From Mesostigma viride (lineage: Eukaryota > Streptophyta > Mesostigmatophyceae > Mesostigmatales > Mesostigmataceae), in NCBI GenBank assembly GCA_009746045.1, contig RPFO01000389.1, positions 1,790,482 through 1,854,481 on the forward strand: a DNA stretch of 64,000 nucleotides, read 5' to 3'. Position 1 is the stretch's first letter; the number at the start of each line of letters is the position of its first letter. Below, in pieces: positions 10,101-18,839 of the stretch. Below the pieces are notes generated by a model. It saw nothing but the letters and a program-made list of their open reading frames with translations, was not told the origin of the DNA and searched no databases. Position numbers and translations under genes: made by a program.

Positions 10101-10696
10101 TGACCGATTCCCAACTGGTTGAGGTGGGTGCTGAGAGAGTGGTAGAGGCTGTTCGCATGTCTCCCCCTCTCATGCTGGGTCCTTTGGATTTGTACAGGCC
10201 TTTTGACATGATGCTCTATGTGGACAGTTCTATGGATAGTAGGAAGGTCACAGAGGTCAGGGGCCGTGCAGCAGCATTAATATCCCTGGTGCAGGAACAG
10301 TCCTCTCTGGTCTGCTGGTACAGTCGGTTGCAGAACAGGGTAACTCCCAGCAGTGACATTGCTGAGTGCAGGGCAATCTGTGAAGGGCTTCATACTGCTC
10401 TTTACTTGAGGGAGCTATTTTACCAGCTATGTCAAGTGGCTTCCTGTCGGTTGCAGATGCACACACTGGTAAGAACTGACAGCATGGGCATGGTGCAGTT
10501 TGTGCACAGGCAGCTGGCCAGGAGCAGGGACCTTGATTATTTGTTGCTCAAGGAAATGTCTTGCTTAGCTAACATTGAACATGTGGCTGGCGTGGACAAC
10601 CCTGCAGATGCTCTCACCAAGCTGGAGGAGAAGGCTGAGCTGCAATACCCTTTGCTTCGTGGGCTCATGGCCTCCAAGGGGGGAGGGCCAGAGTAG
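7109..10696 (+). CDS. pol: Intact copia-like Pol with order INT-PR-RT-RH (1195 aa)
   Basis: One uninterrupted frame. Residues 125-171 hold a His/Cys zinc region (HHIFGH, CVC). The integrase core is 190-290 with D196, D249 and E281 (HGQQGAVERS). A C-terminal integrase part (GKRGKWQDGQV, VYRLSWAHVK) ends near 430. The retropepsin-like domain is 520-620: D531-T-N, then VPILGVPTTFSVVEGYQG and ILGQNFL, matching the DTG...ILG layout but with N for G. Reverse transcriptase follows (about 700-1000) with D799 in VLVDFKRAFLKGD and HGDD at 893-896. RNase H has D1039, E1086, D1124 and D1167. Standard copia Pol has protease before integrase, so this order is unusual. A short DSG at 66-68 near the N terminus lacks a following flap or ILG motif and is not conserved in C. 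Confidence 0.93.
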   Translation: MLSPVNSQSPLVGRTVVHSNGGVPLVQQQGVGNDEVLPLNDCNNAAAAVEFPVPVAGAGSPVVGVDSGSQAARLEGPAASVGTGAGSGSRATLEEVPGAREQQVGRAIPSTQSLSRSSLCSQADRGLSYAQAGNTLHHIFGHSKQAEMFAWKIGKEPLLEACSAAAQNCVCQENAVRLPQSHAREPARERGDIQVDIQHIRGMYLLVGVDRFSRYRLLTILPGMQEHQLLMGLQSLLPGFGVYTKVQADLQFDCLIKLADQLPCKLVVVPRESHGQQGAVERSIREVKTVVLAARSVPVVASALEKAAWCKGIEEQLNHRVTYYYDGVAVSPLALQFGMLSQDVVAACLKKADRVFSRLRRKDKGWKMLRPQVGLRVRMWKEPSLPGKRGKWQDGQVTHVEEANHSCLVALESNPKHVYRLSWAHVKERRPTAIWPEDGPDPPLEGDEQDESQAADANPPCLDYGLSWMDEGEQESAETSVTRPEVARAAPQSRGLLMADIIRALQNSKRDPKVSKLTGWGSCGAPALEVDTNSQVSILRVEDAAGLQWSSPSCLAVSDFSGNVSMKILGEVSVPILGVPTTFSVVEGYQGPAILGQNFLCLPGVRISSEELALEGQGRLPLQRYRYSQGLSVAVRAVRGLEAEGPDTKEPIAGDLLILPTTFDPRELGVQRYQIPGTSPVPWRKLVEMMQSPKMAKAWTLGFVASGHEWIVANCAEPVDVLPEDHQLLRLMFVLKLKEVDGVQVPHVRPVVTEYHGTGQLADEELYTPGMLHDTWRILLCIYLSFLQKGIPYSSVLVDFKRAFLKGDQQEAQDTWRTIPPFFVKVPAVWRAELKTRYLRILKGVEGLRSSPIIWRKSLEKYLRSVCGLSVSPVDPCLFQGSYEGLPAFASLHGDDLHLLGHPTWQELTLARIQKRFELGKIQYMVENEPMVFCGMQATLVHQQGTWSIQLEGGKDYPQQIIDALQEPITQARCATIRGMLAWLASICAPDLLVLSRLTDSQLVEVGAERVVEAVRMSPPLMLGPLDLYRPFDMMLYVDSSMDSRKVTEVRGRAAALISLVQEQSSLVCWYSRLQNRVTPSSDIAECRAICEGLHTALYLRELFYQLCQVASCRLQMHTLVRTDSMGMVQFVHRQLARSRDLDYLLLKEMSCLANIEHVAGVDNPADALTKLEEKAELQYPLLRGLMASKGGGPE

Positions 10697-11611
10697 ACCA
10701 AACAGCCTTGCTCTAGGTGGGAGGCATCCCAGTGGGCTGGGCAGCCACGTGGTGGCTGACAGCAGGTCCTTCAGAGTTCAGACACACTCTGCTGGACAGG
10801 GGTCAGGGTGGAGTCACTCCCCTGGCTGAGAATTTCGCCTGGCTCTGTCATGGAGCTGCAGAAGAGTCTTAAGGACTTTGTAATGGGCCTTGGGTCTTCA
10901 TGGAATGGACCCTGCAAGGGCAGCCCAAGTGTTGGCTCTAACAGGTTGCTGTACATTTGTATATATTCTCTGTAACCAACCTGTTGCATGCTAATAAAAT
11001 CCCTGGTTGTGTGACCATGTTGGACGTGGTTGCCAGGGGCCTCACTATGGGTTATACTCTTTATAATAAAACATAATCTTGTTATTGTCATGTCTTGTTG
11101 TTTGTGATGCTCAGTTCCAGGAGCTGATCCAAACCTGGAGGATATGGGGTGGGGTTCGATTCCCCAGCTGACCTCAGCCTGGCATGTATGAATCCTGAGT
11201 GAGACTCAGTGAGGACATGGGCTCCCCATGTGTTGGCTAACATTTGTCAGGGCTCTCTCAGTCTTTGGAAGGATTTAAAAGATAAAGGAGGCTCCGTGGC
11301 GGGCGCCATATGAACGGGCGCCTGTGATAACTGGATGACCAGGAACTCACAATAGTACGTTCATGGACTCCTCTATCCAAACTCCTCTGACTAAGTGAAG
11401 ACCTAACTTTAATCTACACCAGGTTCCCAAAGAAAGGGTTGGGATGTCATGTGGGTCAGAGGGCAACCTTTGAACCAATGAGCAGGCCTAGCTAATATTT
11501 GGAGGCACCTCAGGTTCCAAAAGAAAAGGCAGGTCTGGTCTCTGGGAGGGATCAGATGTCAAGGCTTGTGGGGACAGTGGCTGATAGGTTCTCAGGCTGG
11601 TCCAAGCTCCA
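10697..11611 (+). other. 3' untranslated region of element B
   Basis: No credible gene. AATAAAA motifs occur near 10991 and 11063. An inverted segment GGCGGGCGCCATATG...GGGCGCCTGTG lies at about 11297-11325. The region is homologous to the reversed 2616-3602 of element C, so it belongs to the family and is not a private insertion. Confidence 0.7.
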
Positions 11612-11628
11612 AAACAAGAAAGGGTTGG
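11612..11628 (+). other. Polypurine tract of element B
   Basis: AAACAAGAAAGGGTTGG abuts the 3' LTR start AGTTAGC. It has the same form as the tracts of A, C, E and F and supports the LTR boundary. Confidence 0.75.
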
Positions 11629-12282
11629 AGTTAGCATATTGGGGCACCAATGTGCTAGATGGATGCAGGTTGAGGAGACCTTTCCAACGCCGTGTCAACC
11701 GCCTAGAACAGACAAGGGACTAGAAAGTTATCAAGTCCCGAAGTACTGCCGACCGGTGGGCGAGGGCGGTGCACACTCAGGGCATAGTGGACAGGACACG
11801 TGGCAGGCCGTGCCTGCACAGGCTTAGCCTGGACTCTCACGTGACTGGGACACAGTGTACTGAGGGCTCAACGGTACTGTGGCTAGTAGAAGCCAGTAAC
11901 CAGCCAGCAGGTCTGCAAGGATGTAAGTCCTTGCAGGACTGTGGCAGGTCCTGTGCTGTCCTAGACACAGGATAGCCAGAGATTCCTGTATGCTGCCTGC
12001 AACGAGGATGCAAGGCAGCGATACGAGGCTCTGGCAATGTAGCGTTGCCCAGCGTTGCTCATGACCGAGGAACAAGGATGGAACGAGGTTGCATATAGCT
12101 CGAGGCTCAACGAGGCAACGAGCGTCTTCACACACGAACCTTGGTCGTCACGACGAGTGGCGAGCCTATCGAGGGTCGTAGGCCTGGTGTGAGGATAAAG
12201 GTTGCTAGCCAGCAGCCTTGGGTCATTCCAGCCGGCAAGGACCAGGAGCTCACAAGCTCTGCTGACGAGTTGCTGTGCAAAT
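11629..12282 (+). repeat. 3' LTR of element B (654 bp)
   Basis: The near-identical partner of 3904-4557, followed by the second copy of the GTAGC duplication (12283-12287). Confidence 0.92.
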
Positions 12283-12287
12283 GTAGC

Positions 12288-13136
12288 TGGTAGAAGAGCT
12301 CCCTCAAGTAAAGAGCAGTATGCAGCCCTTCACAGATTGCCCTGCCCTCAGCAATATCACTGCTGGGTGTAACCCTGTTCTGCAACCGACTGTACCAGGT
12401 AACAAGTGAGGTGTGATCTTGCTCCAGGGTAACTAATGCTGCTGCCCTGCCCCTAACCTCTGTGACCTTCCTATTGTCCATAGAACTGTCTACATAGAGA
12501 ATCATGTCAAGGGGCTTGTACAAATCCACAGGACCCAGTATAAGAGGGGGAGACATCATGACAGCCTGCACCACACTCTCAGCACCCACCTCAACTAGCT
12601 GGGAATCAGTAAGTCGACTCGATACCAGCAAGTCAGGGGCACATATACTTGCAAGCCATGCCAGCATGCCCCTGATGGTAGCACACCTAGCCTGCGTGAT
12701 GGGCTCCTGCAATGCATCTACAATCTGCTGTGGATAGTCCTTACCACCCTCCATCTTGATGAACCACGAGCCCTTGGCCTGGAATAACGTAGCCTGCATG
12801 CCACAGAAGACCATAGGCTCATTCTCCACCATGTGCTGTATCTTACCCAGCTCAAACCGCTTCTGGATCTTGGCCAAAACAGCCTCAACCCAGTCTGGTG
12901 GACCTAGGAGATGCAGGTCATCACCATGCAGTGAGGCAAAGACAGGGAGGCCATTGTGGGACCCTTGGACTCGGAACAAACAGGGATCCACTGGAGACAC
13001 AGAAAACCCACAGGTACTCTTCAAGAATTTCTCTAGGCTCTTTCTCCAGATGATGGGACTGGACCTGAGACCTTCCAACCCTTTGAGAATTCTCAGGTAC
13101 CTGGCCTTTATCTCTGCTCTCCATACAGCAGGTACA
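12288..13136 (-). pseudogene. pol: Reverse transcriptase/RNase H segment of element C pol
   Basis: The minus strand encodes about 280 codons homologous to B pol. They include EGLRSSPIIWRKSLEK, the catalytic ASLHGDDLHLLG (about 12912-12947), APDLLVSSRLTD, and the RNase H start YVDSSMDNRKVTEV and PSSDIAEGRA. The apparent ORF runs on into the LTR of B only by chance. The left edge is the GTAGC target and the right edge the GTACA target, so this is C sequence trapped between insertions B and E. The RNase H Glu segment reads DIAEGRA where B has DIAECRA, leaving the acidic residue intact. Confidence 0.9.
13132..13136. other. Target-site duplication of element E, left copy (GTACA)
   Basis: GTACA at 13132-13136 recurs at 19269-19273. 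Removing E and one copy rejoins the element C reverse transcriptase: the sequence either side matches the antisense of B pol near 9575-9600. Confidence 0.93.
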
Positions 13137-13565
13137 AGTTGTGCTCCCGAGTGGCATCTATCCGCTGGCCGGTAGTCGCCGGCCTGGGCGCCTAGTCAGG
13201 TGGGCATCAAAGATTGGTGTCTAGATGCTAGTCGGTGCCTAAGCAAGGTACGGAAGCCAGTGCGCGCCGGGACGGTCAGAGAACCGTCGCCCTCGGTAGC
13301 ACAGATCCGCTGAGTGCCGGTAGTCTCGGGTTAGAGGCTCGAGCATGCACTATCGGGTAGCCTACCGGTAGTCTCGGGTTAGAGGCTCGAGCATGCCTTA
13401 TCGGTTAGCGCCGCGCCGCTGAGCTCCTTGCGGCCTGGCCAGCTGCAAGGGTTCAATAGCAATCAGTGGCGGCTGCGGGCTCAGCCTCCCACAATCGGTT
13501 CCCCAAACAACAAAAATCCCGTCTCCATCGCCGGCGTGCTAGCCAGCGGTGAAGGGCATTCAACT
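13137..13565 (+). repeat. 5' LTR of element E (429 bp)
   Basis: It starts AGTTGTGCTCCCG and ends GGGCATTCAACT. An internal direct repeat of about 50 bp (GGTAGTCTCGGGTTAGAGG at about 13318 and 13367) is present in both LTRs. The base after it is TGTATTCACAACAG, unlike the primer site of B and C, so the primer differs or is not recognised. Confidence 0.93.
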
Positions 13566-13611
13566 TGTATTCACAACAGTCAACATTACCGTTGACCATT
13601 TTTCTGGGCTC

Positions 13612-14817
13612 ATGGCGCGTGGCGCGGAGCGAACGCCAGCTGCAACCCAGGACCAGGGAACGCAAGCATCAACTCCGGCGGATGGGAGTGGCGCAGCCAC
13701 CGTGGCGACTGAGCCAGCTGGTGGCTCGGTCAGCACAGCTCCGGGGCAGCAGTCAGCACCAACTGCCCGGAAAGTTTTCAAGAAAGAAGAGCTGCCAAGT
13801 AAGCTGCCAGAAGTTCTGACGCCGTCCGCCGTGGAGGAGTTTATTAACAGCCTGGGCGAGCTCCGGCAGGACTACAACGAACTGTCCGACGCAGTTTTCC
13901 TCACCAAGCTGCGCCGGTCAGAGGTATGCAACGAGGCTACGGGTAATGCGGACGTGCGAGGGGTCATTATCAACGCCAGCAAAGAGGCGTGGACCTGGCC
14001 CGACACAGTGAAGGCCCTGCAAGAGGTGCTCGACACCTCAAGCTTTCCTGACAAGGAAAAGGAGGGGCAGGCGCTGGTGCGCAACCTGTCGCTTGACCCG
14101 AATTACCTCAGCTCGGACATGGCCAGATTCGCGGCCCAGGTCCGGAGCAAGGGTGTCTTGAAGCACATGAGTAGCGAATATTTACTCAGCGCAGTTCTGG
14201 ATGCGCTGGGGCTGACGCCAGAGAGCCGTGCCAATGTCAAGGCCGGTCTCGGCATGAAAATTGCGCTAGCTTCTTCCGTGGTAGTGGGCACCCCGGACGA
14301 CCAGAAACGGTTCAACGCAGCCATGGCGCACCTCCGAGAGATGTTCAAGGACCGGGGCGGCCCCAGGCGTAACAACAAGCTGCCGACAGTTGCTCAGGTA
14401 AACCCTGTTCCTGCCTCGACCCCGCCAGCAGCTTCTCTGTCGGACTTGACCACTCTTGTTACCCAGCTGTCCACGACGGTGGCCGACAACGTGGTGCGAA
14501 TGTTGGGTGGCAAACGCCGAGCTCGCGGTGGTCGGCACAACCAGAACGCGTCCAGCAAACGCGGGCCGGGAGGCGGTCAGGGCAAGCAGCCTCGACAGGA
14601 GGGCGGCGCTGGCAGGCAGCAACAGCAGCAGGGTGGCGTCCCCAAGGAGAAGGTCGTCTGCGAGCGGTGCACCGGCGTGGGGCACACCGAGGCCAACTGC
14701 ACGCTGCGGCTGGACCTCGGCAAGGCGACTCGAGTGTGCCGGCGCTGCTGGGCGGTTCGGCTTCCTGGACACGACCCCAACACATGCCGCGCCCCACGGC
14801 CAGCCATGCCCAAGTGA
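13612..14817 (+). CDS. gag: Gag of element E with two zinc knuckles
   Basis: The frame is open from within the LTR; I choose the ATG at 13612 (MARGAERTP), 46 bp after the LTR, giving 401 residues. The N-terminal 60 residues are low in complexity. The helical capsid-like part spans about 60-270 (KLPEVLTPSAVEEFINSL, then NLSLDPNYLSSDMARFAAQV). A basic Gly/Gln/Arg-rich stretch comes next, then a classic knuckle CERCTGVGHTEANC (CX2CX4HX4C) and a second, longer one, CRRCWAVRLPGHDPNTC (CX2CX7HX4C). It should form the particle shell and bind RNA. The frame is unbroken, in contrast to pol downstream. Confidence 0.85.
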   Translation: MARGAERTPAATQDQGTQASTPADGSGAATVATEPAGGSVSTAPGQQSAPTARKVFKKEELPSKLPEVLTPSAVEEFINSLGELRQDYNELSDAVFLTKLRRSEVCNEATGNADVRGVIINASKEAWTWPDTVKALQEVLDTSSFPDKEKEGQALVRNLSLDPNYLSSDMARFAAQVRSKGVLKHMSSEYLLSAVLDALGLTPESRANVKAGLGMKIALASSVVVGTPDDQKRFNAAMAHLREMFKDRGGPRRNNKLPTVAQVNPVPASTPPAASLSDLTTLVTQLSTTVADNVVRMLGGKRRARGGRHNQNASSKRGPGGGQGKQPRQEGGAGRQQQQQGGVPKEKVVCERCTGVGHTEANCTLRLDLGKATRVCRRCWAVRLPGHDPNTCRAPRPAMPK

Positions 14818-14832
14818 CGTCATAGAGGTGAT

Positions 14833-15171
14833 GTGTGTCGCGGTGAGTCGGCTAGGCGTGAGGATGCTGTGCCTTGTAGTCCTAATGTTCCCACGTCCGT
14901 GGTTCAGAATGGAAGTGCAAGTGCTGCAGCTGATCAGGAGTGCGTGCCCAGCGTGGTCGCAATAGAGCCTGAACACGCCCTTCCGGAGCTCACCCCTTCA
15001 GGTGAGATAGTGCCGGCAGATGCCGAGGTAGCCCCTCACGTAGACGTGGAGTTGGGTCGCCGCCTCAGTAAGGCCTCACTAGAGCACATTGCCGACAGGA
15101 ATGCACATGCAGAGAGCTTGGCGGGGCAGGTGCCTAGCATAGAAGGGGATGGCACCACCCCCCGGCCATAG
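14833..15171 (+). pseudogene. pol: N-terminal pol segment of element E
   Basis: A 112-codon frame starts 15 bp after the gag stop and ends at a run of six C (about 15158-15163). Past it, the integrase zinc region continues in another frame from 15174. The segment is acidic and shows no protease motif, which matters because standard copia protease would lie here. Confidence 0.6.
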
Positions 15172-15173
15172 GA

Positions 15174-16901
15174 TTGCGGATGCTTGCTCACCAGATTCAC
15201 CTTGCGGTGGGTCATGTGGCGGGGCAAACGCTAGACTGGGCGACTAGGCTTATGGGGGCGCCGGGGTTGAAGGTCGCTCAGGCGGAGTTAGAGGAGTGCC
15301 ACGCATGCGCAAGTGTCAGGAAGAAGCGTAGGCGCTGGCATGCTAAGACTCCTTCCCCGTACCGGGGGAGGTTAGTGGGGGATGTCATGCATTTGGAGGA
15401 GGGGGACTATTATTTGGTCTTGATGGATCGCTATACCAAGTTCCTAGCCATCGAGCCCCTGCCAAGCATGGTAGAGGAGTCCTTGTGGCGGGGGCTGCGC
15501 ATTGCCATGTCTCACTTCTTTCCCATTTCTGAGGTCATGTTGGACCAACAATTTGATTGCATTGTGGGGCGGGAGGGCTGTGAGATGGTGGTTATTGCTG
15601 GGCGGCAGGACCATGGCAACTTGGGGCTGATTGATAGGCACATCAGCAGCGTAAAGGGCATGGCAGCCAAGCAGCAGGCCAGCGGGTTAGGATTCAAGCC
15701 CGCGGGGCAGCCTTATGCACAACGCGCGCTGTGGTGCCGCTTGCTCATGGACAAGTACAACAGCCAGGTGCTTTTCAAGCTGCCCCAGGGACTAGGTCTT
15801 ATTACCGCGCGGGGGCTGCAGTCGGGCATTTACCCTCCGGACGTGGCAGACCATTGGGAGGCCCACCTCGCTACCACCGCTGAGGTTAGGCGGCAGTTAG
15901 ACCGCACCCAGCCTGACTTGTCGCAGGAGTGGGAGCTGGGGGAGTTGGTCTTGTTTCACAAGGAGAATTCCTTTGGCAAGCGGGGGCAGATGCAAGGGCC
16001 AGGCATGGTGGTGGATTTGGACTGGGTGCATAGGCGGGTGAAGGTGCACTGGGAGCATAGGGACTATCTCATCCCGTGGGATAAGGTGTATCGGTACAAG
16101 GCGTCCGATGCCCAGGTCCAGGCGGCCAAGGAGCACAGCCGCCAGCTCGGTTGGGATGTGGATAGCCGGCCGGCCAAGCGGGCCCGGCTGGAACCTGTCC
16201 TACCCACCCCACTTGGGGTGGCTGTGCATGATGCGCTTGTTGCCCACCCCCCTGCAGGCGCCGCGCCGGAGCAAGTCCCCGGGGTCGACGCGGGGGCGCT
16301 ACCTCAGCCCCTCCCCGCGACCCCAGCAGCGCCCACCGTGGCGGCGCCGGACACATCGTCAGGCGCGGGCGTGGGCTCCCAGCTGGCCCACGTCCTCCGA
16401 CAGCTGCTCAAGGCGGACAAGCTCAAGGCGGCGGCAGCGGGGGGTGCGGCACAAGTCAGCCGCGTCATGCCAGATAAGTGCCCCACCGTTGTGACTGAAG
16501 CTCATGATGTTCCCTCTAGGCATATTGCGGCCATAGATACCATGGCAGGCGTGTCTATCACGAGCCCGGCGGCGGCCGAGGCCTATTACCCTTTGCTGCC
16601 CAGTAGTTGGAAGGAAGTTGCGGGGTTTGACGGGCAGCGGGCCTATAAGGTGGCTGGGCAGGTGCTCATGCCCATCCTAGGGGTAGATGTCCCTGTGCAA
16701 GTGCTAGAGGGTTACAAGGGGATCACCCTCATAGGTAACCCTTTTGTTTCCCTCCCCGGGTTTTCTGTGTCAGCCGGCTTGGTGACCCTCGAGGGGGTGG
16801 GGAGCATAGGCTTGTACCAATATCACGTAGCGCTTGCAGCCCTCACGGGCCGGGGTCCCCCGAGGCTATTAATCACCCTGAGGATTATGCCACTGCAGTA
16901 G
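15174..16901 (+). pseudogene. pol: Integrase and protease-like part of element E pol
   Basis: 575 open codons. The first 45 residues hold the His/Cys zinc region (HQIHLAVGH, ECHAC). The integrase core follows with D70 (GDVMHLE) and D124 (MLDQQFDC). At the place of the third catalytic residue, QDHGNLGLIDRHISSVKG has D154 where B has Glu. The integrase C-terminal part contains GELVLFHKENSFGKRGQ. The retropepsin-like domain is at about 445-545: D455-T-M, MPILGVDVPVQVLEGYKG, LIGNPFVSLPG. The frame is lost at a CCCCC run near 16857, and reverse transcriptase continues in another frame. This confirms the INT-PR order in a second family. Confidence 0.85.
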
Positions 16902-18504
16902 GGGCCATTCGCGGGGCGGAATATACGGCAGAGCCGCTGGTAGCCGATGTCACGCAGCCGCAGAAGTGTCACCCCAGCAGTCTTGGCATTTTTCCCTGGA
17001 GCATCGCCACTAAATCTCCTGTTAGTTATCCGCAGTTTAAGGAGGACTGCCGTGACCCTGTCAAGTTCCATAAGTGGCGCGCGGCTTTCTTGCGCGCGCA
17101 GCTGGAGTGGGCGATGTATGGGGTGTATGGGGAGTTGATGGAGGTGCCGCAAGGGGCGGTAAAGCTGAACTTGAAGTTTGTGCTCAAGTATAAGCAGGTC
17201 CTCCCCACTGACCCTGTCACATTTCATGTACGGCCCTGTGTCACGGAGTTTAGGGGCTCGTCTGAGTTGTCGGAGGAGGAAATCGGGGGTTGGACTATGC
17301 CATGGCCTGCTCAGATTTTCAGCGGGCCTTTCTCCACAGCGACCCGGCAGTGGCCGAGGAAGTGTGGCGTGGCACGGTGTATGTGGTCAAGGTCCCTTTG
17401 GTGTGGCAGGGGGAGCTGCGGTGTGTGTACTTGCGGCTTCTCCTTGGTGTGGAGGGCCTGCAGTCTAGCCCTATCATCTTTCGCAAGACGGCTGAACGCA
17501 TCTTTGCTAGCATGGGGGCGGTGTTTTCCCGCATCGATAGCAACCTCTTTCACATCCACACACCCCACCCACACGAGCCCGCGTTCATGCACTGATGGCA
17601 TGGGGATGACTGGCGGCTTATTGGACCCCGGGCGTGGGTCCGGCAGTTCATAACCGCTGTGGCCAAGCTTTTGCCCACTAGCCGCACGTTGTGGCTGGAC
17701 CCCGACACCCCCGTCCCTTTCTGTGGCCTATGTAACCTACACTTTGCACCGCACACCGGTTGGCTGGTGCATTGACATGGCGGCCAAGCAGGAATACGCC
17801 GACAAGCTCGCGCAATCGCTGCCTGAGCGGCTGGATGCGTCCGCGGGACCGCACTTGCGCGGCCAGCTGGGGTGGCTCGCGGGCACGGTGCGACCCGACC
17901 TGTCCATCTACGCGCGTGCGCCCGACGCCGTGCTTGCGGGCATGGGAGCGCAGCATCTTCGGACGCAAGTCTTGGCGTCACCGGGCCTGCGCGTGTGGGG
18001 GTTGATATCACCCGCCCGGTGGCAATGACCATTTACTCTGACGCGAACCTGGAGTCGCGTACCATCACGCAGCTGCGCGCGCGGGAGGCGGCCATCTTTT
18101 TTCTTGATAGCCCCACTGGGCAGCCCACTATTGTCGACTGGTATAGCCGCATCCATCAGCGGGTAGTGGTAGACAGCAATCGCGCGGAGTGTCGCGCGTT
18201 CATTTCCGCTGTCGACCATGCGTGTTATGTGCAGCATCTTTTGCAATGGATTGCGGATAAGGCCCGCGTGGCGCTGTCGCTCCGCATGCGGCTGTGCACA
18301 GATAGCAAGTCAATAATTGAGTTTCTGAATAACCCGCTCGCCTCCACCACCAAACTAGATTACCTTGTGTTGGCCGAGTCCGCCACGGTGTTGGATGAGC
18401 GGCGGTGGATCCCTGAGAGCGAGAATATTGCCGATGCCTTGACCAAGCCCGCGATGCTGTCGGGGCCTCAGTACAAGCTGCTGCGGCAGCTCATGATGAC
18501 ATGA
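16902..18504 (+). pseudogene. pol: Reverse transcriptase and RNase H part of element E pol, frameshifted
   Basis: Homology to the B pol runs across several frames. 16902-17285 holds the linker and fingers (VKLNLKFVLKYKQVLP). 17290-17595 holds YAMACSDFQRAFLHSD and GVEGLQSSPIIFRK. A TGA at 17593-17595 comes just before WHGDDWRLIG, the catalytic box. 17723-18028 holds LRGQLGWLAGTVRPDLS, and 17985-18504 holds RNase H (YSDANLESR, SNRAECRAF, CTDSKSIIEF, NIADALTK). The shifts near 17286 and 17997 fall at runs of five G. Either this copy is dead or the assembly has homopolymer errors. Confidence 0.85.
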
Positions 18505-18821
18505 GTTTTTTTTTTACCGTGTGACCTGTCGTCTTTTTGCATGGGAATGCTTCTTTCATCTGTGAATACATTTCCCTAGACCTGACAGGCGGCCAGTGTG
18601 CCTAATAATGATGCATGTGGTGCAGTTGCACCCAAGTATAAAAGGAGGCCGGGAGCAAAGCCCGGGTGTTTTTGGCGTGCTCAGATCCCAGCGTAGGGCA
18701 CCCTCCTTGGGGTTTAGGATTTGGGGACGGCGAGTGTGCCGTTACGTGTTTCTCTACTTGAACGTACGTAGGGTCAGTGCTACCCTATTGCCCCACGCTT
18801 TAAAAAATTTATGATAATTAT

Positions 18822-18839
18822 TTAAAAAGAAAGTATGGG
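18822..18839 (+). other. Polypurine tract of element E
   Basis: TTAAAAAGAAAGTATGGG abuts the 3' LTR start AGTTG. The stretch from the pol stop (18504) to here is the short 3' UTR and contains no gene. Confidence 0.65.

Larger units (their letters stand above)
3904..12282 (+). mobile_element. Element B: complete copia-like LTR retrotransposon (8379 bp)
   Basis: Two 654-bp LTRs (3904-4557 and 11629-12282) differ at about four positions by eye, so the insertion is fairly recent. Between them lie a broken gag region (4581-7102), one long intact pol ORF (7109-10696), a 930-bp 3' UTR and a purine tract. Pol has the unusual order integrase, protease-like, reverse transcriptase, RNase H. The element sits in the RNase H region of element C and is flanked by GTAGC. 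With pol intact and gag broken, this copy may be mobile only if Gag is supplied by another copy. Confidence 0.93.

Noticed and set aside
12128..12287. The last 50 codons of the minus ORF ending at 12128 as part of reverse transcriptase
   Set aside because: This part is the element B LTR. The GTAGC duplication marks the true end of element C sequence.
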